The notes under the pieces are model-generated. The model was not told where the DNA came from. It searched no databases and saw only the letters and a program-made list of their open reading frames with translations. From positions 1-32,671 of the forward strand of contig CBZS010000292.1 in assembly GCA_000613065.1 (NCBI GenBank): a stretch of 32,671 nt of DNA. The letters run 5' to 3'. Below, one piece after another: positions 1 to 8,761 of this stretch. A program made the position numbers and the translations under genes. Within the stretch, counting starts at the first letter, position 1, and every line of letters begins with the position of its first letter. This stretch comes from Richelia intracellularis. Lineage in GTDB: Bacteria > Cyanobacteriota > Cyanobacteriia > Cyanobacteriales > Nostocaceae.

Positions 1-1152
1 GGTGGTAGAAAAATATGTGGCTTCGCATCGCTGGGGTTCAAAATCAATTTTTGCTCCCCATTGGTCTGCTAAACGGATAATAGATTTACCTTCAGGTGTA
101 TCATCAAACACGCTTGCTGCCATGGCGATTGCTGCGACTTCTAACCCTGAGTGACCGTAAATGGGAATAAAATCCTCTGCTAAACGATTTCCTAAGGTAA
201 TTGTGCCTGTTTTATCAATAACTAAGGTATTGATATTAGTACATAATTCTGCGTCACTACCATTAGCGATCGCATTTGCATTAGTAAGGCGATCGACAGC
301 AGCAATACTAATAGTACTGAGTAATGCGGCAATGGTGGTAGGCATTAAAGATACCAGTAGTGCCACTAAAAGGGTAACACTAATAGGTAGTCCGAGGTAG
401 ATAGCAAATGCGGGTAGGGTGACCACCACAAATAGAAAAATTAACGCCAAAATTGCCAATAATGTTTGTAAAGCCATTTCATTGGGAGTTTTATGGCGTT
501 GCTTACTTGTCATTAAACTAACCATCCGGTTAATTAATCCTTGACCCGGGTTAGCTGTGACACAAACAATCAATTCATCGGAAATGATGCGCGTACCTTC
601 GGTGACAGAACTAGCTACTTCCGAACCAGATTCTTTAAGTACTAGTGTAGATTCTCCGGTCATTAGGGATTCATCCACCGAACCCACACCTAAGATTACC
701 TCCCCATCAGCGGGGATAATATCTCCAGCAACCACATATACTGTATCACCTCGGCACAAAGTACTAGCGGGAACTTCCGTAATTGTGCCATCTACCGCTA
801 ATTTCTTGGCAATAGTTTCCGATTGCGAACGACGACGATTCGTCGTGCTTGCGCTTCGTAATCTTTTAGCTTTTGCCTTTACCTTAGCTTTAGCGATCGC
901 TTCCCCTAAATTACCTCCATAGATGGTCAGCAACAAGAGTAATGTCACCAAACCATTCAAAAGGTGTGGATTTGAGGTGGGAACCTCACCAAAGAGATTG
1001 GGAAAAATTGTCATAATAAAGCAGAGGATTGTTCCCATCCATAGGAGTAATATGACTGGATTTTGGATTGCCGAACGGGGATTTAGTTGCAAAAAAGCAT
1101 CTACTATAGCTTGAGAATAAATATCCTGGGAATTGATTCGTGACTGCTTCAT
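1..1152 (-). CDS. kdpB: Potassium-transporting P-type ATPase subunit B, 5' part (runs off window)
   Basis: This is the catalytic subunit of the KdpFABC K+ uptake ATPase in the inner membrane; it hydrolyses ATP to drive K+ import through KdpA. The frame is open for 384 codons from ATG at 1152 to the window edge; the family has about 680-700 residues. The actuator motif VDESLMTGES and the phosphorylation motif DKTGT (Asp313) are intact, and IISDELIV, TPNEMALQ and ITLGNRLAE match KdpB. The usual segment after PTTI, of the type GGLLSAIG..TSGRAVEA.GD, is here AALLSTIS..NGSDAELCTN and one residue shorter, so the TM4/P-domain entry is unusual. No strong ribosome binding site precedes the ATG; TTG at 1158 is an alternative. 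It lies 147 bp downstream of kdpA on the same strand and is probably co-transcribed with it. Confidence 0.93.
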   Translation of the reverse strand, partial: MKQSRINSQDIYSQAIVDAFLQLNPRSAIQNPVILLLWMGTILCFIMTIFPNLFGEVPTSNPHLLNGLVTLLLLLTIYGGNLGEAIAKAKVKAKAKRLRSASTTNRRRSQSETIAKKLAVDGTITEVPASTLCRGDTVYVVAGDIIPADGEVILGVGSVDESLMTGESTLVLKESGSEVASSVTEGTRIISDELIVCVTANPGQGLINRMVSLMTSKQRHKTPNEMALQTLLAILALIFLFVVVTLPAFAIYLGLPISVTLLVALLVSLMPTTIAALLSTISIAAVDRLTNANAIANGSDAELCTNINTLVIDKTGTITLGNRLAEDFIPIYGHSGLEVAAIAMAASVFDDTPEGKSIIRLADQWGAKIDFEPQRCEATYFSTT

Positions 1153-1299
1153 AAGCAAACGGCGATCGCAATAATGAAGATGTTAGGAGAGCAGATGGAG
1201 CGGGGAACAGGGCAGTAGTGAAAGGAGTTTTAATCTTAATTGCTTGTTACTTTGTTTACATATTCATCTCTGCGTATAGTACATTTGAATAAAAATTTC

Positions 1300-2988
1300 C
1301 TATCCACCAGCAGTTAATTGAATACCCTCGGCAATTGGTCCTAAGAGAATTACTGGTAAGAAAATTAATGCTGTCACAATCAACATTAATCCAGCAATCC
1401 AGCTAGTGAATACTAAGGAATCTGTTTTAAAACTGTCAATACTTGGAGATAATATCGGCTTATTTGCCATATTCCCAGCCACTAGGAGCATCGCAATAAT
1501 TGGTACATAACGTCCGATGAGCATACTTACACTAGTACTCAAATTCCACCAGAGGCTATTATCTCTCGTACTGAGGAAGATGCTAGCATTATTGGCACTA
1601 GCAGCAGCATATTCATAAATAACATGGGATAAACCATGGAAATCAGGGTTATTAATTCCTGTTGATGGGACATTTAATAAGGTGATAGCACTGGGAATTA
1701 AAATTGTTATGGGATGAATTAGTAAAACTAAGCTAACTAAAAAAATTTCTTTATGTTCAATTTTTTTCCCTGCAAAAGTGGGAGTACGCCCCACTAGTAA
1801 TGCTGCTAAAAACATTGCCAAAATTAGATACAGTAGTAGATGAATTATTCCTGTACCAATTCCTCCCCAAATAATCTGGGAAAGCAGATTGAACAAGGTT
1901 GAAAAGCCCCCACTGGGCAACAAAGAATCATGTATGCCATTCATCGCACCACACATAGTAGCAGTACTAATTACAGCCCATAATATAGTTTGACTTACAC
2001 CAAATCGAACTTCCTTACCTTCTAAATTTGGGGCATCTAGATTGCCTCCTAAGAGATTATTAATTAGAGGGTTCCCTCCATATTCACCTACCAAAGAAAA
2101 CCCCAGTAATACCAAGAAAATAGTAAATATCATCCAGAATAAAAACCAAGCTTGCTTACTATTTTTGGCAAAAAAACCATAGGTATGAATAAGGGCAGTC
2201 GGTATAGCAATCATTGATAGTATTTCAATTAAATTTGAGGCTCCGTTGGGGTTTTCAAAGGGATGGGCAGAATTAGCTGTAAAAAAACCTGCCCCACTAC
2301 CGCCCAACATTTTGATCATCTCAAATGTAGCTACAGGGCCAACAGCAATATATTGGGTGTCTCCCTCCAAGGTATTTACTGCTATGGGGGGAGATAAAGT
2401 TTGGGGAACCCCAGTTATGATTAGAGCGATCGCTCCTAAGATCGATATTGGTAAGAATATGCGGGTAATACCCCTGGTAATATCCACGTAAAAGTTCCCT
2501 AGAGGCTTATTTGTCAGTCCTCGTATCACACCAATTCCCACAGCTAAACCAGTCGCTGCTGAGGTAAACATTAAAAAGCTTAATGCAGCCATTTGACTAA
2601 AATAGCTAAAAGTACTTTCTCCCCCGTAATGTTGGGAATTTGTACTAGTTAAAAAAGAAATTGTTGTGTGTAGGACTAAATCCCAACTGGGCACTCTCAA
2701 ATTTGTAGGATTCCAGGGCAATGTTTTTTGATTAGCAAGTAAAAAATATACGGCTATACCCATACATAAATTACTACTAATTACAGCCCTGATATATTGT
2801 GCAGCATTCATATTATCTTGAGCAGAAATTCCTGCTAAAAGATAAATGGTTCTCTCTAGAGGATTTAGCAATGGTTGAAATATATTGTTACCGTTGGTAT
2901 ATACACTAAATATATATCTTCCGAGTAAGAGAGAAATGATAATAAAAAGAGAAATAGTGATGCCAATTTGAAAGAAGCCTTGTCCCAT
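1300..2988 (-). CDS. kdpA: Potassium-transporting ATPase subunit A
   Basis: KdpA is the channel-like, K+-binding subunit of the Kdp ATPase. It has 562 residues (E. coli 557), is very hydrophobic throughout, and aligns with E. coli KdpA from end to end. The four pore loops can be found: TSTNSQ (114-119), GGSGAG (229-234), MCG (345-347) and ANNAS (465-469). Compared with E. coli (recalled), loop 2 TNGGG is GSGAG and loop 4 NNG is NNA, so two filter glycines are alanine. The frame is intact, in a region where many neighbours are broken, which argues that the gene is used. It starts the run kdpA-kdpB on the minus strand. The ATG at 2988 has only an A-rich leader and no clear Shine-Dalgarno sequence. 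Confidence 0.96.
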   Translation of the reverse strand: MGQGFFQIGITISLFIIISLLLGRYIFSVYTNGNNIFQPLLNPLERTIYLLAGISAQDNMNAAQYIRAVISSNLCMGIAVYFLLANQKTLPWNPTNLRVPSWDLVLHTTISFLTSTNSQHYGGESTFSYFSQMAALSFLMFTSAATGLAVGIGVIRGLTNKPLGNFYVDITRGITRIFLPISILGAIALIITGVPQTLSPPIAVNTLEGDTQYIAVGPVATFEMIKMLGGSGAGFFTANSAHPFENPNGASNLIEILSMIAIPTALIHTYGFFAKNSKQAWFLFWMIFTIFLVLLGFSLVGEYGGNPLINNLLGGNLDAPNLEGKEVRFGVSQTILWAVISTATMCGAMNGIHDSLLPSGGFSTLFNLLSQIIWGGIGTGIIHLLLYLILAMFLAALLVGRTPTFAGKKIEHKEIFLVSLVLLIHPITILIPSAITLLNVPSTGINNPDFHGLSHVIYEYAAASANNASIFLSTRDNSLWWNLSTSVSMLIGRYVPIIAMLLVAGNMANKPILSPSIDSFKTDSLVFTSWIAGLMLIVTALIFLPVILLGPIAEGIQLTAGG

Positions 2989-3112
2989 AAATTAATATTT
3001 TTTTGAATCAAATATCTAGATTTTATTGATAACTACCAAATCATGATGCTCATAAATATAGTAATTATATTCAATTAATCTACTACTTTTTATTCATGCT
3101 ATTTATTAGTCA

Positions 3113-3250
3113 TTAAGCCTTCTTAAATTTACAACTCATAATTTTGATTAGAGCAGTTATTGAATCATCTTTTAAAAGCATTACGTTATTAGAGAGGTCA
3201 TTATATTCACTGATAAACCCCTGTTGAGGTTTAAATTGCTTGAGGTACAT
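3113..3250 (-). CDS. Possible small ORF upstream of kdpA (45 codons)
   Basis: An ATG at 3250 opens a 45-codon frame ending in TAA at 3113-3115, 124 bp upstream of kdpA. The peptide begins MYLKQFKPQQGF and ends IMSCKFKKA, is not hydrophobic, and does not resemble KdpF, the short membrane peptide of the Kdp complex. Amino acid content looks coding-like, but there is no clear ribosome binding site and no recognised homologue. It could be a real small protein, a gene relic or chance. Confidence 0.22.
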   Translation of the reverse strand: MYLKQFKPQQGFISEYNDLSNNVMLLKDDSITALIKIMSCKFKKA

Positions 3251-3290
3251 CCCAGCTTTTATTATTCAAAGAATAAATAATATGTAATTC

Positions 3291-3406
3291 CGAGGAGGAA
3301 CCGACGAAGCAATCGCGTGAACTCATTTTCTTGAGAGACTTTGCGTTGGCGAAGCCTGCCTGAAAGGCTTATGCTTCGCTCCACTTCGTTGCGCTCGCAA
3401 TGACAA
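3291..3406. repeat. Interspersed intergenic repeat with GAAGC/GCTTC arms
   Basis: A GC-richer block in AT-rich surroundings. It carries GACGAAGCAATCGCG near its left end, an internal GCGAAGC...GCTTCGC inverted pair, and ends with TTGCGCTCGCAATGACA. Blocks of this kind are scattered between genes in cyanobacterial genomes. Recognition is from the pattern; there is only one copy in this window. Confidence 0.5.
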
Positions 3407-3460
3407 TCAAAAAAGTGGGATGGTCACAATTGGGTGTTAACTGCATTTTTGATACAAGTA

Positions 3461-3523
3461 TTAGTTATTAGTTATTAGTTGTTAGTTATTAGTTGTTAGT
3501 TGTTAGTTGTTAGTTGTTAGTTT
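3461..3523. repeat. Heptamer tandem repeat TTAGTT(A/G), nine units
   Basis: Nine consecutive 7-bp units of TTAGTTA or TTAGTTG (last unit TTAGTTT) run without gaps. This is a typical short tandemly repeated repetitive (STRR) sequence of heterocystous cyanobacteria. It lies in the kdpA/WGR intergenic region and is probably variable in copy number. Confidence 0.85.
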
Positions 3524-3800
3524 TTATTTTTTACCAACTTAAACTTAGTGATTAGTATAATTAAACTCTAATATTAACAACGTACCAATAAAAATAAATA
3601 AGCTTAAGTATGAACATAGTAGACCTTTAAAGATAACTGATGTCAGTTCCAACGAATTTTACCAGGGATACTTCCCAAAATATTATTATTTGTGCTGTGG
3701 GATGTAGTTAAACTTAAAAATAGTCATAAACACCAAGTGGCAAATATGTATAAATATAGCCACAGTATAGAGTTATGGACTAAGTGACAAAGGGGGTGTT

Positions 3801-5094
3801 ATGAAACTGATCAAACAGACTAAACTGCTTTATCAACAAGGTTCTTCCGATAAAGTATATGAAGTAGATTTATACGAGATTGCACCAGGTAGTTATGTAG
3901 TAAATTTTAGATATGCTAAGCGCGGAGGAAATTTAAAGGAAGGGACGAAAACCACCCAAGCTGTCACTTTAGTTAAAGCCCAGCAGATTTTTGACAAGTT
4001 GGTAGCAGAGAAGGTAAAGAAGGGATATCAAGATATTGGTGCTGCTCCAGCTCCTGCAAAACGAATAAAGCCAACCATAGATAAGGAAGCACGTAAGCTA
4101 TCAATTCTCCAACATCTTGTTAATAAGACACCCAGCACAAGGTTATCGAGGGAAGTCGAGATATGGAAATTAGAAAGAGCTATTTGGCGTGCGGGTGAGT
4201 TGAAAATTGCTGAAGCCACTTCATTACTCGTTAAACTAATTGGTACGGGGGAAGCCCTGAGAGATTATTCTATTGCTTGGGCATTGGGTTGGTGTGGTGG
4301 AGAAGGGGCGATTCCTGCTTTAATTAAGTTGTATCAGAGTTCTCAGACACCAGAGTTTGTTAGTCGTATCCCCTTTGAAGCACTATTAAAACTGTCTGAT
4401 GAGGAGACAAAAGTTGCTTTGCAAGAGGAAATGATTGAATTTCTTCCTCCACAGTTGCAAAATCTAGCTCGTAACGGTTCAGCAGAAAGCTTTAAAACAG
4501 AACTTTTGACTTATTTAGAAAATGGGAATTATAAAAAGATTGCCGCTTTAGATAAGATATATCAAATCAACAATCAATATGTACGCCCAGCATTAATTTA
4601 AATATTAAAAACAGCACCATTTAAACCAAATTATTTCCAGCGTCTGCGTCATATTTTTAAGATGGCTGAATACCGCCATGATGCAGAAGTATTTAGTATT
4701 ATTACTTCTCGCTTAGAGCAGGAACAGCATACATTTTCGACTAAGTCATATGAAGTGAAACTTCCTAGTGGAGAGCGTCTTACTAGTTATGGAGATTATT
4801 ATGACCCAGAAAGCAGAAGATACCGCAATACGAATAAAAATGAAATCAAGGAAGATTTAAAAAGTTCCGCATCCAGGCTTGCTTATAGTACTCAAACCCC
4901 CGCATATCTTCGTCGTAGGGTGTGGCGAACCTTAAAACAGCTAGGGGAAGAGAATGAGGCTGATTATGTAAATATGACAGCAGAGATTCTACTTTTGTAT
5001 GGAGATACAGATACACAATCAATTCAAAATTCAGCAACGCCTGAGCAGGTAATATCTATCTCCTCTTACAACTTTATTTTAGAAGTTTTTTTTA
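3801..5094 (+). pseudogene. WGR-domain/HEAT-repeat protein, broken by an in-frame TAA
   Basis: Residues 1-80 form a WGR domain (KVYEVDLYEI, YVVNFRYAKRGG), followed by alpha-helical HEAT/PBS-lyase-like repeats (IAWALGWCGGEGAIPALIKLY). The frame stops at TAA 4599-4601 and then continues in the same frame with matching sequence (APFKPNYFQRLRHIF, MAEYRHDAEVFSIIT), so one nonsense codon splits the gene. Homology to the WGR protein fades after about 5040, where the frame runs into an unrelated beta-barrel end. Related cyanobacterial proteins are roughly 1000 residues or more, so most of the 3' part is missing as well. WGR domains are known in PARP-type and MolR-like proteins; the role here is unknown. 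The first ORF (3801-4601, 266 aa) could still be translated. Confidence 0.75.
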
Positions 5095-5378
5095 TGCATC
5101 TTCATATTAAATTGCTATTAGGTGCGCGTTTACGTTATGACATTAAACCTAAATTGGAAGCTGCATTGGACTATAAACTAAGCTTGAAATCTTTTACGCA
5201 GCAAACAAGATTTTACACCCAACATTTACTAGGTATTCAGGCAATTTACAACCTTAATCAAGACTTCTTTATTGGTGGTTCTGCATCCTATTTATTTGGC
5301 TCGTCTTCCAGTAGTGGGATTGATTTAGATAATTTCTCTATTGGTGTCAATGTGGGTTGGAATATACCTTTCTTTTAA
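5095..5378 (+). pseudogene. C-terminal fragment of an outer-membrane beta-barrel protein, fused in frame to the WGR remnant
   Basis: The last roughly 95 residues show the alternating polar/hydrophobic pattern of beta-strands (LGARLRYDIKPKLEAALDYK, QDFFIGGSASYLFG, FSIGVNVGWNIPFF). They end in a terminal Phe, the C-terminal signature for insertion by the BAM complex. The rest of the barrel and any signal peptide are absent. The sequence joins the WGR-gene remnant without changing frame, close to a run of eight T at about 5086-5093. A deletion joining two genes is the simplest explanation. The exact junction, between about 5040 and 5095, cannot be fixed by eye. Confidence 0.6.
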
Positions 5379-5472
5379 TTTAAGGCTTTTCAAGCAATAA
5401 ATACTCTTCGTTTATGGTGTATTTATTAGGTGGGAGGAGTTTCTATTATCATCGAAACATAGGTATTAATGA

Positions 5473-6693
5473 TTAGCGTTTTTTATTTTTAGTTGTCTTA
5501 GATTTTCCTTGATAACGATTACCACCAAAGCTTTTATCAGAATTCGTTTCAGCCTTTTTGGAAGAAGATTTATTGGCTAACAAATCTTCAATCATATTTG
5601 CATTAAATTTATTCGGTTTTACTTGTGTTTTCTCTGCTGAGTGATTGATAGGAAGACTTTTAGATTTCATTTTTGCTGCTGTAGAGGTATTATCTTTAAC
5701 AACAGGTTCTTCTTCAACCACAACATCCTCTACTACAGATGTGGTGGGAGTCTGCTCAACAACAGATTCTTCTTCAACCGCAACATCTTCTACTACGGAT
5801 TCAGTGCGAGTCTGCTCAACAAAAGGTTCTTCCTCAACCACAACACTTTCTACTACAGATTTGGTGGGACTGTGCTCAACAAAAGGTTCTTCCTCAACCA
5901 CAACACTTTCTACTACAGATTCGGTGGGACTGTGCTCAACAAAAGATTCTTCCTCAACCGCAACATCTTCTACTACAGATGTGGTGGGAGTCTGCTCAAC
6001 AAAAGATTCTTCCAACAACTGTAAATCATCAGCAGTCACACCCAAAATCTTTTGGATATCATCCCAACTACCAACAATGTCTTCTGGAACCGCTTCTGCA
6101 GCAACAGCACTATAAATGACTAATCCAGACTCCGCTGCTTGTAACTCAATTAATGCAGGGACAATAAAACCGTTGAGTTCCGCAGGATTTTTCGTAAATA
6201 ATTTTAATTGCTTAGTTAATACATCAATAGATTGCCATCGCAAATTTTCACACTGCTTACCAATTTCCTGCAAACAATTAACACTAGTAATTCGGGGGAA
6301 AACTCCATGGGATTCATGAGTCAAATAATCTTGAAGCGCAGGAATTACAACAGCTTTACCCTGTCCAAAGGTTGCATATATTTTCGGCATTTATTCCGCA
6401 ACCCAATCATTATCCTCCCACTTATGAAATAATTCCATTAGTGGTGCGATCGCTTCTTGAGCTTGCATTTGTGCTAATATGGGCCATGCATGAATCGCAG
6501 CCCAAAATTCTCTACTTTCTGAGTCTGTTCCATTTTAGCCATTATCTACCGCAATTTTGATTAAATCGGGAATATTCTGGAAATTTAAACCTAATTCTGT
6601 AATATATTCAGACCACTGGTTTCTACTTCCATAGCAGTCACCAAAAGTCAATAGCCGATCTATAGGAGGTTGATAATTGGTGCCATTTGTCAT
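5473..6693 (-). pseudogene. DUF1186-type protein with a 20-residue repeat tail; two in-frame TAA codons
   Basis: The natural start is probably ATG at 6693 (MTNGTNYQPPIDRLLTFGDC). The frame is interrupted by TAA at codon 53 (6535-6537) and codon 101 (6391-6393), but family similarity continues across both (AAIHAWPILAQMQAQEAIAP; PKIYATFGQGKAVVIPALQDY; WDDIQKILGV). The longest open piece, 5473-6390, has 305 codons. Residues 1-230 of the full frame resemble DUF1186, a HEAT-like family often with a C-terminal SEC-C motif. Here the C-terminus is instead five acidic 20-residue repeats and a Lys-rich tail (KSKTTKNKKR). Either the gene is dead, or translation restarts at ATG 6390. The function is unknown. 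Confidence 0.72.
5701..6015. repeat. 60-bp tandem repeat, about 5.2 units, inside the DUF1186-like gene
   Basis: Five 60-bp units follow in perfect register, with a partial sixth. On the minus strand each encodes a 20-residue unit of the type EESFVEQTPTTSVVEDVAVE. Units differ at scattered positions (QTPTT/HSPTE/HSPTK/QTRTE). The two central units (5821-5940) are almost identical, which suggests recent expansion or gene conversion. The frame is kept throughout. Confidence 0.95.
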
Positions 6694-6867
6694 CTGTAAT
6701 AATCTTGTCTAACAGTTAAGGTTTAGATATAGCAGAGTCTGTTCACCCTACCCCAAATATGTATACAAAACTAAAAATATAAGTAATATAAATTCTGTCC
6801 ATAGGATGTAATTAATCTCATGAATAATGCATAAATATCCGGAAATAACTACAAATACACCCAATTT

Positions 6868-7425
6868 TTACCGTTCATTCGCCAATATTTTCAGATATTG
6901 AGGTGGGACACTATCTACTAACCAAACTCCATTATCAGACCAGTAAAATGTAAAGCCTTGCTTCTGCATTTTGACTGTGTTAACCACAAATACAACAGGT
7001 TTTACATGTCTCCCACCAACTTTTTGTGCTGTGATTATATCTACAGATAAATGAACGTGATGGCCAGACATCTTACATAATCCAGCTTCGATAATGGATG
7101 CAACAGATTTATGCCCCGTACCATGATAAAGCACATCAGGAGGAACTTGGGGTATCAATTGCAAATCTATTTCTACACTGTGTCCTTGATTAGCACGAAT
7201 ACGAGTACCTGTATCATCAAAAGCAAAGCGTTGTTTATCATTTTCAGATACAACTTCTGTTAATTCATCATATGTAATGGGAAATTGAAATTTTGCACAA
7301 GCTGCTAATCACTAATCTACCAATACCCAACCACCAGGAGCAAGTGTAATCACAATGCGTTCTGGTTGATGACGCAAATATTTGCTCAAATATTTACTAA
7401 TTTTAATTAAACGGGATCTATCCAT
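6868..7425 (-). pseudogene. kptA: RNA 2'-phosphotransferase (Tpt1/KptA family), broken by adjacent TAG-TGA codons
   Basis: KptA/Tpt1 transfers an internal RNA 2'-phosphate to NAD+. From ATG 7425 the frame gives SKYLSKYLRHQPE (with the Arg-His pair), then WVLVD followed by TAG (7312-7314) and TGA (7309-7311). The same frame resumes with LAACAKFQFPITYDELTEVV, RIRANQGHS, VLYHGTGHKSV, HHVHLS, and ends GVWLVDSVPPQYL. Length is 185 codons, normal for the family. Other key motifs are kept, so loss is recent. The downstream piece (from TTG 7164, 98 codons) lacks the N-terminal catalytic Arg-His and is unlikely to be active. It lies 93 bp downstream of the sucrase/ferredoxin-like gene. Confidence 0.88.
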
Positions 7426-7518
7426 CCTTTCCAAGTTATAAAAAAGGGGGTTTATACCCTAATATAACTACTTCATATTCCACTTGCCACTGAGAACAAT
7501 GTAATTGTATTTTTTCAA

Positions 7519-8499
7519 TTAGGCAGTATAGTTGATCGCTAATTGAGACTTAAGGTATAGATTATCTAAAATATATTTGGAATATACAGATTCTTCCTTC
7601 GCATTACAAGAGCTTTTTAAACTAATAGATGTACTTTCGTTTTTTACTAGGGTAGCTTGATAATTATAAACGTAACCGTAGGGTTCTTCTACAATTAACT
7701 CAACTTGCACCTTACTACCATCATTATTTTGGTCAATCTTTTTAGCTGCAACCTTATTCTCAAACCATTTCCAACCATGCTGAAGCATTAATTCCCTTTC
7801 TATCACTTGTACTGGATGTGATAAGATACCCCATCCTCGATACACTTGGCGCAAACTTTGAATATTACCTTTACGAGTTAAAATTGAAGGGCATAATTCC
7901 GCTGAAAGATTTCCATAATATCTACCTTCCGGTAAATCAATCATAGTTGGTGCAAAGCGATGTCCACCGAAATGACTAGAACGCCAGACACGAATATTTT
8001 CTAATCCCAAGTTAGGTATTAATTTATCTCGAAGATAGAAGTAAAAAGGATTACCATACCTGGCACAACATTTATCATGACTACCATGGGTACAAATTAA
8101 AATGTCTCTCTTCCTGGGAGTTTCCAGCTCAATATCACCGTGCTTACGCCATAACCACTTTCTCACGGTTGTTGCGACTTGTTCTATATTTTCAAGCCGA
8201 AACTCTCGTTGACGAAAACCATTACTTATCCCTGGCTTTTTCTGATAAATCAATAGGGTTATTTCATCTTTTTTATGGGAGAAATCATTGGCAATTAGCA
8301 AAAAAGTTACTGGTATTTTTTTTGCTTTACTTTCTGTAACTAATTTTCTTAAATTATCTGGAACCCAACGAGAATTAAATGCATGATTATGCCAAGGTGG
8401 TGGACATTCTACGAGAATATAAGTTTCACAGTTATTAGCTGTACCAATTATTTCTTCTCCTAATTGACGAGAATTATCAGAACAGAAAAAAGTACTCAT
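7519..8499 (-). CDS. Sucrase/ferredoxin-like family protein (thioredoxin-like 2Fe-2S fold)
   Basis: The 326-residue intact frame matches the Suc_Fer-like family (PF06999, also AIM32-like). Visible motifs are ILICTHGSHDKCCARYG (Cys136, Cys144, Cys145) and HFGGHRFAPTMIDLPEGRYYG (from 176), both typical of these proteins. They have a thioredoxin-like fold and are thought to bind a [2Fe-2S] cluster; the name 'sucrase' is historical and no sugar activity is implied. No signal peptide or membrane segment is visible, so it should be cytoplasmic. It is one of the few intact genes in 3800-12700 and seems to stand alone. Start ATG 8499 is the first in the frame. Confidence 0.88.
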   Translation of the reverse strand: MSTFFCSDNSRQLGEEIIGTANNCETYILVECPPPWHNHAFNSRWVPDNLRKLVTESKAKKIPVTFLLIANDFSHKKDEITLLIYQKKPGISNGFRQREFRLENIEQVATTVRKWLWRKHGDIELETPRKRDILICTHGSHDKCCARYGNPFYFYLRDKLIPNLGLENIRVWRSSHFGGHRFAPTMIDLPEGRYYGNLSAELCPSILTRKGNIQSLRQVYRGWGILSHPVQVIERELMLQHGWKWFENKVAAKKIDQNNDGSKVQVELIVEEPYGYVYNYQATLVKNESTSISLKSSCNAKEESVYSKYILDNLYLKSQLAINYTA

Positions 8500-8670
8500 T
8501 TCAATTCAATCCACCACTTACCTAAATTTACTACATGAAAATTATGTGCTTTTAATATTATCTCAATGAACTTTTGTAGTTATGATAATAATGCTGCTTT
8601 TGGCACAAAAAATTTTTATCTTAATGTATAGATAATGACTAAATAGAGATACCTGAGACTCACTCAATAT

Positions 8671-8761
8671 GGCGTTGCTGAATCAGGGGATGATTTCACT
8701 AAATTTTCAACGATTTTTCAATGGTTTCAAACGCTAATTTATCCCGCACTTATGCAACTCC
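8671..8761 (+). mobile_element. 91-bp MITE, copy A, with perfect 8-bp target duplication
   Basis: The element begins GGCGTTGCTGAATCAGG and ends TTATGCAACTCC; its ends are imperfect inverted repeats. It is flanked by the direct repeat CTCAATAT (8663-8670 and 8762-8769). A second copy lies inverted at 10418-10508 with about five mismatches. Its outer ends resemble those of the IS1-type element at 9125-9877 (GGCGTTGCATAA...GGGATGAAT), and the 8-bp duplication fits IS1-type transposition. It has no coding capacity. Confidence 0.88.

Larger units (their letters stand above)
2989..3800. other. Long intergenic region between divergent kdpA and WGR gene
   Basis: About 810 bases of AT-rich DNA between two divergently read genes. 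It holds a possible 45-codon ORF, an interspersed repeat and a heptamer tandem repeat, each listed separately. Promoters for both flanking genes must lie here, but no convincing -10/-35 pair or riboswitch fold was identified by eye. Confidence 0.6.

Noticed and set aside
3461-3523. Iteron-type replication origin or CRISPR remnant
   Set aside because: Units are only 7 bp with no spacers and no replication gene nearby; it fits a common cyanobacterial heptamer repeat.
5701-6015. CRISPR-like array
   Set aside because: The 60-bp period has no alternation of constant repeat and variable spacer; it is a coding tandem repeat.
5641-6119. Three overlapping plus-strand open frames rich in Ser/Thr, Phe/Asn or Gln/Leu
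   Set aside because: They mirror the 60-bp repeat of the minus-strand DUF1186-like gene; repeats without stops stay open in several frames. No start signal or homology supports them.
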